Shown here in pieces: positions 1 to 7,387 of a stretch of 64,000 nucleotides of DNA. Origin of the DNA: an uncultured Sutterella sp. (GTDB taxonomy: Bacteria > Pseudomonadota > Gammaproteobacteria > Burkholderiales > Burkholderiaceae_F); the NCBI GenBank assembly GCA_900544255.1, contig UQUM01000007.1, positions 1-64,000 of the forward strand, given 5' to 3'. The position numbers were made by a program, and so were the translations under genes. The first letter of the stretch is position 1. The number at the start of each line of letters is the position of its first letter. The notes beneath the pieces are model-generated. The model worked only from the letters and a program-made list of their open reading frames with translations, did not search any database and was not told where the DNA came from.

Positions 1-71
1 GGCTATGTGCTTGGCGCTACCTCCTGCACTCGGGACTTGCACCCATTAGAACGCGCTCATGCCGAGCGCAC
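1..71 (-). mobile_element. 5' end of a class C (IIC) group II intron, cut by the window edge
   Basis: Read on the minus strand, the sequence starts with GTGCG at position 71. It continues with the domain I landmarks of bacterial class C introns: CTCGGCATGAGCG, then GGGTGCAAGTCCCGA, then AGGTAG and ACATAGCC. It begins directly after the U-tract of a Rho-independent terminator (72-110), which is the known insertion preference of class C introns. The reverse-transcriptase ORF and the 3' end would lie left of position 1 and are not visible. The call rests on recognising the 5' landmarks and the target site, not on a full fold. Confidence 0.8.
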
Positions 72-110
72 AAAAAAATCCCCGGCGGCCGTTACCGGTT
101 TCCGTCGGGG
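72..110 (-). terminator. Rho-independent terminator of the 61-residue ORF; target of the intron
   Basis: On the minus strand a 9-bp stem (CCCCGACGG with CCGCCGGGG, one G-U pair) is followed by ATTTTTTT. The group II intron starts immediately after this tract. The hairpin lies 60 bases past the stop of the small minus-strand ORF. Confidence 0.85.
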
Positions 111-169
111 CGAATGGGAAAGAAAACCGCCCGTGGGCGACTTTCAGAAAATGCAGAGAAGAAAACGAC

Positions 170-355
170 TTACTGACGATCACGCATCGCGAAGTCATCG
201 GGGCGCTGCTGAAACAGCTTTTCTTCGCGGGCAGCGTCGTTCAAAACCGTCTTCAGCGTCGCCGTGCACTTCTTAGCGACGGCCTTGCGAATGACCTTCG
301 TATCGTTCATAAAAACGGCCTGGAGGGTGGAGGGGTCAGTCTTCGTTTCAAACAT
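170..355 (-). CDS. small protein of unknown function, 61 aa
   Basis: I do not recognise this protein. It is mostly charged and helical in appearance (a central VIRKAVAKK stretch), with no membrane segment and no signal peptide. Three things argue that it is a real gene. There is a good ribosome-binding site (AAGGA, about seven bases before the ATG). A strong terminator follows shortly after the stop. It is also arranged divergently from the lysR gene. A class C group II intron has inserted behind its terminator. The function is unknown and no annotated family is claimed. Confidence 0.6.
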   Translation of the reverse strand: MFETKTDPSTLQAVFMNDTKVIRKAVAKKCTATLKTVLNDAAREEKLFQQRPDDFAMRDRQ

Positions 356-458
356 GACGGGGTTCCTTACGGTTTAAATTTCTGTCAACGGTCTAACCAA
401 TTTCAAGCGTTGCACCACTCTTTCTTGTGCACCGCATTGCGTTTGGATGACCGGAATT

Positions 459-485
459 TTGACGAAAAATCATCCGGTGTACAAT
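459..485 (+). promoter_or_regulatory. candidate sigma-70 promoter for the lysR gene
   Basis: TTGACG at 459-464 and TACAAT at 480-485 are separated by 15 bases, which is shorter than ideal. They lie 42 bases before the LysR start codon. This is a weak prediction based only on box similarity. Confidence 0.3.
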
Positions 486-526
486 CGAATTGTTTTAAAG
501 CTATTGTTAAGTTTTACTCAACTCTT

Positions 527-1480
527 ATGATTAATTACGACCTGACCGACCTGCGGCTCTTTTTGGCGGCCGCTCAGAAAAAACAGCTGAAACCGGCGGC
601 GGATGCCGTTTTCATGACCGTGTCGGCCGCGAGCTTACGGATCAAAAAACTTGAAGGCACTTTTCACGTAAAACTCTTTGATCGTCTCCCGAGGGGACTT
701 GCCCTCACCCCGGCGGGCGAACGTTTTTCCGAAGAGGCACGTCTTCTGATGCTGCAGACCGCCAACCTTGAAAAAAGCATGCAGGCCTTCAACAACCGCG
801 AAGACACTCTGCGGCTTTTTGCCAATTACGGGGGCCTCAACGGGGCGCTGCACGCCGACATCGGCGAATTCTTAGTCGAACATCCCGACATCCGCGTTGA
901 TTTTTCCCTGAGAACCTCCCCCGGAGTGATCGAAGGCGTCATCAACGGCACAGCGGACGTGGGGGTTGCCAACTACATTCCGGGCGAACTCATCCCGCGC
1001 GAAGATGAAGTGGAGTTTTTCGAGTATTTCAAAGACACCTACGGTCTGCTCGTCGAGAAAAATCACCCGCAGCTCGCACACTTCGGAAAAACCGTGTCCT
1101 TAAAAGAGTTGGAACACTTCCCGCTCGTCGCCTTAAATACCGAACTCGTAAGCCAGGAGTGGTTTGAAAACCGTGCGAAGGAATTGGGGCTGCACCTCAA
1201 TATTCGGGCGCGTTTTCCTTCGATCCGCGCGGGCTTTGAAACCATGAAGCGCATCGGCGGCGGCATGCTGGTTTTACGAAGTTCCTACGCCGCGCAGGAA
1301 CCGAATTTTCAGTTTGTGGAATTGTCCGACGTGTGGCGCCGACTCGACAACCGAATCTGCGTATTAAAAGACCGCTCGCGCTTAAGACCCGCCGCCCTGG
1401 AACTCACGAAATTTCTCATCGACTGCGCCAAGCGCCGTTCCGGACAAACGTTTTTGCCGGAACCGCCGCGCGGCGCGTAA
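527..1480 (+). CDS. LysR-family transcriptional regulator
   Basis: This is a 317-residue LysR-type regulator, the usual length for the family. The N-terminal winged helix-turn-helix spans about residues 5-62 (DLTDLRLFLAAAQ start, then a PAADAVFMTVSAASLRIKKLE recognition region and the LALTPAGERF end). A periplasmic-binding-like effector domain follows from about residue 88. The ATG at 527 is chosen because the family consensus starts right there, although the open frame runs further upstream. The gene is convergent with an RND efflux operon, whose last gene stops three bases away. A link to the efflux genes is possible from location, but LysR proteins usually control divergent genes, so the target is unknown. 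Confidence 0.9.
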   Translation: MINYDLTDLRLFLAAAQKKQLKPAADAVFMTVSAASLRIKKLEGTFHVKLFDRLPRGLALTPAGERFSEEARLLMLQTANLEKSMQAFNNREDTLRLFANYGGLNGALHADIGEFLVEHPDIRVDFSLRTSPGVIEGVINGTADVGVANYIPGELIPREDEVEFFEYFKDTYGLLVEKNHPQLAHFGKTVSLKELEHFPLVALNTELVSQEWFENRAKELGLHLNIRARFPSIRAGFETMKRIGGGMLVLRSSYAAQEPNFQFVELSDVWRRLDNRICVLKDRSRLRPAALELTKFLIDCAKRRSGQTFLPEPPRGA

Positions 1481-1482
1481 CC

Positions 1483-4400
1483 TCATGCCTTCGCTCGGTA
1501 CGGAAACTTCCGAAAGTAGACATTCAGAAGGATCGGGATCAGGAAAATCGTAAAGACCGTGGAAGTAGCCGCACCGAACACGAACGTGATCGCGAGACCG
1601 CCGAACACTGGATCCGGCATCAGAATAAGGCTCCCCAAGACGATGGCAAGCGTCGTAAGAAGAATCGGCCGCAGACGCACGGCGCCCGCGTCAATGACGG
1701 CGTCCGTCAGCGGAAGACCTGCCTTGAGGTAATCAATCACGAAATCGATAATGAGCAGAGAACTTCGCACCACAACCCCGGACAAAGCCGTCACCCCCAC
1801 CAAAGACGACGCCGAAAACTGTACCCCGAAAAGCCAATGTCCCGGAAACATGCCGATAAAGCAAAGGGGAACGGCCGCAAGCGCAATCGCCGCCAACCCA
1901 AAACTCTGGTAGTAGGCGACGAGAATAAGGAAGATGGAGCCCACCGAAAGGCACAGCGAAATGGCCAGATCCCGGTAGCTGTCGAGCATCATACGCATTT
2001 CACCTTGCCAAAGGAGAACAGCACGCGAAAGCGTCAGATCAGGCCGCGCATCCTCCCAACCAAGATTCCCGGTGATAAGCGTCCCGCCGCCCGGCAGCAC
2101 TTCCCCGTCCAAGCGCCGATCCAAATCCAAAACGGCATAGGTCGAAGCGGTCGAACCCAATTCCCCCCCGACCGCCGTCATCCGCACGCCGTCTTTCTTT
2201 TCGATTTTCCGCGGCAGAGGCGCGGGCGTCGCCGTCACGAGTTCGGAAAGCGGTACGCGTCTGCCTAAGGCGCCCGGTACCGTCACATTCCGCAAAAACG
2301 CCGGGTCAAGCGTTTCACCGTCTTTCACACGCAACCGGATCACCTCATCGCGCCGTTCGCCGGGCGTATGGGCATACCCCGCCTTTTCTCCCTGCACCCA
2401 GTGGGCGAGCGCCCGTGCAGCAACGACGGGCACAACGCCGGAAAGCGCCGCCTTGTCACGGTCAATTCGCAGACGCAGTTCACCCGCTTCGGTATCCTGA
2501 CTCTGCGTCACTTCTGCCATGTCATACGTCGTTCGGAAAGCCTCAGCCGTTGCATCCGACAGAGTCTTCAAAAGCTCTCCGTCTTCCGCGTAGATTTCCG
2601 CATACACCGTACCTTTCTGCGGCGGCCCCGGCGGGTCTTCCACCACCTGCACCGTAATGCCGGGGTGGCGCACGGCCATGTCCTTTAACGCCGTGCGAAG
2701 TTCCTGCGCCATAACGATCGACGAACGACGCCGTTCAGTTTTGTCCGTCAGGTTCACGCGTACGGCCCCGATATAGCTCCCCGCCATCGCATTGCCGCGG
2801 ATTAAGGAATTAAAGTCCGGTACGCCACCCAAGCCCGTCCAAGTCTGATAATTCGTGACTTCCGGAATCTCCGCAACCAGGAGCGCCACGTCGCGCACCG
2901 CCCGATCCGTTACTTCCGACGGCGTCCCCCGCGGTAGTTCCAGCGTGACGTTGAAAGTGTTCTTGTTGTCCTTCGGAAGAAAACTCATTTCAATCCCCAA
3001 GGCAGGCGCCGCGCCCCCCGGACCCGCAGGACGGATGAGCTGCCAAGCGGGCATCAAAAAGGCGAGCGTAAGACAGAGCAAAATGAGTCCCACGAACATC
3101 ATTTCCCGCCGAGGATGTCCGATGAGCGGCCGAGCCCAGCGGGCGTACCACGCCCCCAGGCGTCCGCCGGGTCTCGCTTCCTTCTCCGCCGCCGGCTTCG
3201 GCACTGAGCACCAACGCAGGGCCGCCCACGGCGCGACGGTATAGGCAATCAGGAAGGACGCCGCCAACGCCACCGGAACGGAAAATCCGACCGGGTAGAA
3301 ATACTGCTTGGCCATCCCGGTCAACGCCGGAATCAACGAGGCAAACACCAGCATCACCGCGACGGTGGCAAGCAACGTCGCACTCCCGATTTCCCCAGGG
3401 GCTTCAATGCTGCGCATCAGACGGTCGTCTCGGGTTCTGATGGGCGACAACCCGTAATGACGCACAATGTTTTCAATGACGACGATGGAATCGTCCACGA
3501 GCAACCCCAACGCGATGATGAGGGCATAAAGCGTCAGTCGGTTGATGGTAAAGCCGGCAATCCCCACGACGCCCAACGTTATAGACAAAATCAGGGGCAC
3601 CGTCACCGCCACAATCACGGCAGGCCGCCACCCGAGGAAAAAGAACGTCACGGACACCACCGCAACAAGCGCAATTCCCAAATGCTCGATCAACGTATTA
3701 ACGGCACTGTCGGCTTTTACACCGTCGTTTCGCGTCACCTCAAGGCCGATCCCTTCGGGAATGACGCTGCCCTTCATACGTTCAAGCCGTTCCAAAGCCG
3801 TATTACAGAGCACCACGGCGTTGGAACCCTTGCGCTTGGCAACCGCTAGCGTCACGGCCTGGTATTCCGCCTTGTCCGCTGCGTCGTAGTGCGTATCGGC
3901 CTGACCATAGGCAAAGCGGGACGCCGTCGTCCGCGTCACCGTTCCTCCGTCCGAGATCGTCGCCACATCCGACAAATGCACGGCGCCGCCCGTGGGGCTC
4001 ACGCCCACGACGAGATGCTTTAAGTCCTCTGCACCTGCAATAAAGTCCGCCAAACGCACCCGCGTCACAGTATCGGCGTCCGTTACCGTTCCCAAAGGGC
4101 CCGCAAGGTTCGCTGCGGCAATGGCCGCTTTCACCGCATCCATCGATAGATGAAAACTTTCCAGGCGCGCCGGATCCACGTCCACCGTCAATTCCCGCGC
4201 CCGGCCACCGATGACGGACAAAGTAGAAATGTCCTTTAACCCCATCAAGCGGTCGGCGACACTTTCCGCCACCCGATGCAGGGCTTCGTCATCATACGTC
4301 TTGGAAAAAAACGTCAGTGCCAAAACCGGCACATCGTCCACATCCGCGCTCGCAATAAAGGGACCGACGACCTCCTGCGGCAATTGATTGCGTCCGCTCA

Positions 4401-4758
4401 TTATGCGGTCTGCAAGCTTGACGAGCGACGCTTCCTTGTCTTCCCCCACCTTAAACTGCACCGTTACCGTCACTTGAGAGTCTTCCGACACGGACCAAAC
4501 GTGATCCACGCCCTCAATTTGGTTAATGAGTGCCTCCAAGGGACGTGCGACTTTCGCTTCGACTTCGTCGGGATCTGCTCCGGGCAAAAAGACGCGGACG
4601 CCGGCCGCGGGCATTGTGATCTGCGGGTTTTCTTCGCGCGGCGTCGTCATTACGGACCACAGTCCGAACGCGAGTGCCGCGAGCATCACAAGAATCGTGA
4701 GTTTCGAATCAATAAACGCCGCCGCCATGCGGCCGGTCAGTGTTTTTGAGGGACTCAT
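1483..4758 (-). CDS. RND-family efflux transporter permease
   Basis: This 1091-residue inner-membrane protein pumps substrates out using the proton gradient. It is expected to work with the lipoprotein adaptor encoded just upstream and with an outer-membrane channel not seen in this window. The first membrane helix is at about residues 15-36. It is followed by TPREENPQI, typical of the TriC/VexF-like branch of the drug-efflux RND group. The proton-relay pair in GLLVDDSIVVIENI falls at about D422-D423. Two large periplasmic loops and two sets of membrane helices are visible. The ATG overlaps the adaptor stop by four bases, so the two are translationally coupled. The substrate cannot be told from sequence; organic compounds are more likely than metal ions, given the motif context. 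Confidence 0.92.
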   Translation of the reverse strand: MSPSKTLTGRMAAAFIDSKLTILVMLAALAFGLWSVMTTPREENPQITMPAAGVRVFLPGADPDEVEAKVARPLEALINQIEGVDHVWSVSEDSQVTVTVQFKVGEDKEASLVKLADRIMSGRNQLPQEVVGPFIASADVDDVPVLALTFFSKTYDDEALHRVAESVADRLMGLKDISTLSVIGGRARELTVDVDPARLESFHLSMDAVKAAIAAANLAGPLGTVTDADTVTRVRLADFIAGAEDLKHLVVGVSPTGGAVHLSDVATISDGGTVTRTTASRFAYGQADTHYDAADKAEYQAVTLAVAKRKGSNAVVLCNTALERLERMKGSVIPEGIGLEVTRNDGVKADSAVNTLIEHLGIALVAVVSVTFFFLGWRPAVIVAVTVPLILSITLGVVGIAGFTINRLTLYALIIALGLLVDDSIVVIENIVRHYGLSPIRTRDDRLMRSIEAPGEIGSATLLATVAVMLVFASLIPALTGMAKQYFYPVGFSVPVALAASFLIAYTVAPWAALRWCSVPKPAAEKEARPGGRLGAWYARWARPLIGHPRREMMFVGLILLCLTLAFLMPAWQLIRPAGPGGAAPALGIEMSFLPKDNKNTFNVTLELPRGTPSEVTDRAVRDVALLVAEIPEVTNYQTWTGLGGVPDFNSLIRGNAMAGSYIGAVRVNLTDKTERRRSSIVMAQELRTALKDMAVRHPGITVQVVEDPPGPPQKGTVYAEIYAEDGELLKTLSDATAEAFRTTYDMAEVTQSQDTEAGELRLRIDRDKAALSGVVPVVAARALAHWVQGEKAGYAHTPGERRDEVIRLRVKDGETLDPAFLRNVTVPGALGRRVPLSELVTATPAPLPRKIEKKDGVRMTAVGGELGSTASTYAVLDLDRRLDGEVLPGGGTLITGNLGWEDARPDLTLSRAVLLWQGEMRMMLDSYRDLAISLCLSVGSIFLILVAYYQSFGLAAIALAAVPLCFIGMFPGHWLFGVQFSASSLVGVTALSGVVVRSSLLIIDFVIDYLKAGLPLTDAVIDAGAVRLRPILLTTLAIVLGSLILMPDPVFGGLAITFVFGAATSTVFTIFLIPILLNVYFRKFPYRAKA

Positions 4759-5807
4759 TTAGCCGCCCCATGCTGAATCGGCGCCCCGTCGTAAAGCAAC
4801 GGCGCCGGTTGATTAATGAGTCTTTCATCTCCCGTCAGACCGGCGAGAATTTCAACGGTGTCGCCCGTTCCACCTCCCAACTTCACCCAGTGAAAAAGCG
4901 CCCGTCCGTTTTCTGCAACAAAAACGCCGGTGAGTCCCCCGCGCTTCGTAAGCGCCGTACGCGGCACCGCAGGCCTCGTACCTTTCTGAAGTACTGCCGT
5001 TACTCGTCCGAACTGACCGGGACGCACGGAAGGATTCCCGTCAAACACAGCCCGTGCCAGATAACTGCGGGACAAGCGGTCCGATGATGTATTAAGACGT
5101 TCGATGCGGGCCGACAGCGGCACCAGTCCGTCCACCGTCACCGTGACCGGCATTCCGGCCTGCAGTTGGTCACGCACTCCTTCGGGAACATGAAATTCAA
5201 ACCGAGGATCCGCATCCGTGTCCAGCATCAGAATCGGCAAACCGGGAAGCGTCAGATCGCCTTCATGCTTTATGACGGCGGCCACATGAGCGTCTTTTTC
5301 CGCTCGGATCGTAAGGTAGTCCGACTGCGTCCGCGCCAACGTCAACGCCGCTTCGGCCTGCTTCAGATCACTCTTGGCACCTTCGTTTTTGAGCGTTACC
5401 TTGCGCCATTGATTATTGCTGATGAGACCGTCTTTGTAGAGCGCCGAATACTTCTCAAAATCTTCTGCAGCGTCTTCGGCGGCCGCGCGGGCGGCGGTGA
5501 CTTTGCCGAGGGCGGCGGACTTCGCCGCTTCAATGTCGCGGCTGTCGAGTTCCACCAAAACGTCGCCCTTTTTGACGGCGTCCCCTTCCTTGAAGCGTAC
5601 CGCACGCACATAAGCTGAGAAGCGACTCGCAACCGTCATACGGGTATCGGCAACGACGCTGCCGGCTGTAGAAAACACAGTATTCGCCTGACTGCAGGCG
5701 ACGGTGGTGACCGGTATCGGTTCCGACATTTTCAACGGGGTACGGGCGGAGTCACCACAACCGGAAAGCATTAAAGCACTCACCCCTATCAACAGAACTC
5801 GTTTCAT
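4755..5807 (-). CDS. RND efflux periplasmic adaptor (membrane fusion) lipoprotein
   Basis: This 350-residue adaptor bridges the inner-membrane pump to an outer-membrane channel. An N-terminal lipoprotein signal ends in the lipobox LSGC at about residues 14-17. The family barrel-sandwich, lipoyl-like half follows (ARFKEGDAVKKGDVLVELD-type segment near residues 75-95). Next comes a helical hairpin (about 100-160) and then beta-barrel and membrane-proximal domains. I chose the internal ATG at 5807 over a GTG five codons upstream because it gives a compact lipoprotein signal and has GGTG upstream. The stop overlaps the permease start, forming a two-gene operon. Confidence 0.88.
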   Translation of the reverse strand: MKRVLLIGVSALMLSGCGDSARTPLKMSEPIPVTTVACSQANTVFSTAGSVVADTRMTVASRFSAYVRAVRFKEGDAVKKGDVLVELDSRDIEAAKSAALGKVTAARAAAEDAAEDFEKYSALYKDGLISNNQWRKVTLKNEGAKSDLKQAEAALTLARTQSDYLTIRAEKDAHVAAVIKHEGDLTLPGLPILMLDTDADPRFEFHVPEGVRDQLQAGMPVTVTVDGLVPLSARIERLNTSSDRLSRSYLARAVFDGNPSVRPGQFGRVTAVLQKGTRPAVPRTALTKRGGLTGVFVAENGRALFHWVKLGGGTGDTVEILAGLTGDERLINQPAPLLYDGAPIQHGAAK

Positions 5808-5873
5808 CGCAGTCACCGCCACAGGCTTATATTGATTCGTTGGACATCGATCTCACCATTTATCGGCGTCAGC

Positions 5874-5889
5874 ACCATTTCCTAATGGT
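5874..5889. promoter_or_regulatory. inverted repeat upstream of the efflux operon
   Basis: ACCATT-TCCT-AATGGT is a perfect 6+6 inverted repeat, 67 bases upstream of the adaptor start codon. It could be an operator for the efflux operon. No matching regulator gene is adjacent on that side, so the role is inference. Confidence 0.3.
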
Positions 5890-5931
5890 TAGAACCAAAA
5901 AGAATTGCTATTTGAGGTCGTTTACCGGCAA

Positions 5932-5978
5932 CAGAAAAAAAAATAAGGCACCCGCAGATTAAGCAGATGCCTTATTTT
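5932..5978 (-). terminator. Rho-independent terminator, probably the original terminator of tRNA-Met
   Basis: A perfect 10-bp stem (AAATAAGGCA with TGCCTTATTT, 5941-5950 and 5968-5977) has a long U-tract on the minus strand. It lies 11 bases past the left att core (5989-6003). Before the element inserted it would have stood just behind the tRNA-Met 3' end. It can also act against transcription on the plus strand. Confidence 0.75.
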
Positions 5979-5988
5979 AAGAATTCTG

Positions 5989-6003
5989 TGGTGGCTCATC
6001 ACG
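5989..6003. repeat. left attachment core
   Basis: TGGTGGCTCATCACG matches the tRNA-Met 3' end TGGTGGCGCATCACG at 9056-9070 with one mismatch. It includes the CCA-encoding end of the tRNA and marks the left junction of the element. Confidence 0.7.
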
Positions 6004-6052
6004 CCCCCAAGGTTTTCTGCAATAGCAGGCCTTAGCAGGCGATTATACATTT

Positions 6053-6093
6053 TCGGACTACTTAACAGACTACTTAAAGCGCGTTACAGTGAC
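6053..6093 (+). repeat. arm-type integrase site pair, left end
   Basis: Two copies of a CGGACTACTTA-like unit, 12 bases apart (6054 and 6066), are followed by a GCG-TTACAGTGAC tail. The same block recurs in the same orientation at 8887-8930 near the right end. The position beside the att core and the spacing suggest arm-type binding sites of the integrase. Confidence 0.6.
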
Positions 6094-6188
6094 TTTTCCT
6101 TCATCCCCGTTTTGCTTGCGTTCGCTTGCACTCTCTCCGCGTCACTGCGCACCAAAACCCGTACAATGGGTGTCGAGGAGGGTTCCCC

Positions 6189-6368
6189 ATGAACGACCGG
6201 TTTAAATTCTTAAAGCGGTACTCAGCGACCGCCCGCGCCTGGTGCGTGAATATGTCCGTTGCCTCTTTCGCCGTGGGTGTTTATGACGGTACCGCATCAG
6301 GTCTGATTCTGGGGGTTGTTACCTTCGCCGCCGCCCTTACGCTTGATTACCTTTTATCGGAGGATTAA
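6189..6368 (+). CDS. small membrane protein, 59 aa
   Basis: This 59-residue protein has a basic N-terminus (NDRFKFLKRY) followed by two hydrophobic stretches, about residues 19-33 and 36-54, with an acidic end LLSED. It looks like a two-helix inner-membrane protein. I do not recognise the family. The ATG at 6189 is preceded by a strong GAGGAGG site seven bases away, while the longer open frame upstream lacks one. It is the first of three tightly packed small genes inside the tRNA-Met element. A TACAAT box at 6162-6167 may be its -10 element, but no clear -35 box accompanies it. Confidence 0.65.
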   Translation: MNDRFKFLKRYSATARAWCVNMSVASFAVGVYDGTASGLILGVVTFAAALTLDYLLSED

Positions 6369-6370
6369 CC

Positions 6371-6457
6371 ATGGACTTATATTTTCTGACGGGGTGCTTT
6401 GCCGTCGCCCTTGTCATTGGCGCCATCATCATTAAGAAAATCGAAAGCCGTCACTAA
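6371..6457 (+). CDS. 28-residue single-helix membrane microprotein, copy 1
   Basis: The ORF starts two bases after the 59-residue gene and has GGAGG seven bases before its ATG. The product reads MDLYFLTGC, then a hydrophobic stretch ending GAIIIKKIESRH, so it is one predicted membrane helix with a basic C-terminus. Twenty of its 28 residues are identical to the next ORF. This shows selection on the protein sequence and argues against chance. Tiny single-helix proteins in mobile elements include type I toxins, lysis proteins and regulators of membrane enzymes. Which, if any, applies here is unknown. Confidence 0.7.
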   Translation: MDLYFLTGCFAVALVIGAIIIKKIESRH

Positions 6458-6466
6458 CCCGCCGCC

Positions 6467-6553
6467 ATGAATCTCTACTTTCTGACGGGGTGCGTCGGTT
6501 TTGCGTTGTTTCTGGGCGCCGTCATCATTAAAAAGATCGAAAGTCGCAAGTAA
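6467..6553 (+). CDS. 28-residue single-helix membrane microprotein, copy 2
   Basis: This is a paralogue of the preceding ORF with the same length, the same MxLYFLTGC start and the same IIKKIESR end. Only the middle of the helix and the last residue differ. It starts nine bases after copy 1 ends and has no obvious ribosome-binding site, so it is probably translated by coupling. A plus-strand terminator follows at 6609. The tandem duplication suggests that dosage, or a pair of similar helices, matters. Confidence 0.68.
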   Translation: MNLYFLTGCVGFALFLGAVIIKKIESRK

Positions 6554-6608
6554 CCCGCTACAATCCCTTTCAGAGTGCCTGAGCGCCATTGAGCGCCCGA
6601 GCGCCGAA

Positions 6609-6643
6609 GCCCCGACCATCGGTAAGGTGTCGGGGTTTTCTTT
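6609..6643 (+). terminator. terminator of the microprotein operon
   Basis: GCCCCGAC and GTCGGGG form a GC-rich stem around a 12-base loop, followed by TTTTCTTTT on the plus strand. It closes the three-gene operon at 6189-6553. Confidence 0.85.
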
Positions 6644-7387
6644 TGGGCGCCGCCAATGAAAAACGCGGCGAAGACCATTCACCCTCACCGCGTTCTCTCT
6701 TTTCCGTCCTGACCTTTCGAATCAGCTCACGGCGCATTCTATCAAACAGGCGTCATCCATTGCTAAAACCTATCGAACGCAATCCGAGTATAAGTAGGCT
6801 GCCACCCTCTGGGCGAACCTCTCACCTCGGCGCCCGCCTCAAGGGTAGAAAAATAAATTCCACCCTTCCGCATTTCAAATGCGTTTCGGGGTACCGTAAA
6901 CCACGACTCCCCCGTTTTGGGGAGTCACAAAACGCGTCCCCCTCAGCCCGTAACAAATCGGCTCCCCTTCGCCTTGTCGTTTTTCTCATTCGTCTTCACT
7001 GAGTGACGTTCGCCGTTTTTGGGATGCTTTCCTCTCACCCGCAGCCACTCCCATACTCTCTATGCCAAAAAATGCGGGGACAAGTGGGACAAAGGGGTAA
7101 AGCAATCAATTTGATAATGTTTTATTGTTTAATATTATTAATTAGCATAAAACTATATTTTCCGTCATCAAGAGGGACAGCGCAGGGACAAGGGGGCAAA
7201 TCTCGGGGGACAGTGCCCAACAAAATCGTGATGAAGGTAATTTAACGCTTCACCCTCTATCATGAAAGGGGGTGCTTCCGGCCCGCGACAGTCTGCGTAC
7301 GTCTTTTTGGCGTCTTCGAGAAATCGTCGTAACAAAAAAAGGCCGCCGCCGTTTCCGACAGTAGCCTTCTTCCGTTCGGCGCCCGCC
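6644..7387. other. gene-free interior of the element
   Basis: This 744-base stretch contains no ORF with a credible start and ribosome-binding site. Its only clear structure is the GGGACA repeat cluster around an AT-rich core at 7077-7212. Between the terminator and that cluster I see nothing recognisable. Decayed coding sequence or regulatory DNA of the element is possible. Confidence 0.5.
7077..7212 (+). repeat. GGGACA repeats flanking an AT-rich segment
   Basis: GGGACA occurs at 7077, 7086, 7174, 7185 and 7207, all in the same orientation, with spacings of 9, 88, 11 and 22 bases. Between the second and third copies lies an AT-rich stretch of about 70 bases (7100-7170). This resembles an iteron-flanked melting region or a binding region for an element protein, but no Rep gene is present. 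Confidence 0.45.

Noticed and set aside
59..526. Open frame extending the LysR gene upstream by 156 codons
   Set aside because: The family N-terminus begins exactly at the 527 ATG; the extension overlaps a divergent gene and has no LysR-like sequence.
1333..2268. 311-codon plus-strand frame opposite the RND permease
   Set aside because: It is Arg/His/Gln-rich and has no ribosome-binding site. It mirrors the GC-rich third-position pattern of the real minus-strand gene.
7003..7245. 80-codon frame inside the tRNA-Met element
   Set aside because: No ribosome-binding site. The translation is odd, and the DNA is better explained by the GGGACA repeat array with its AT-rich core.
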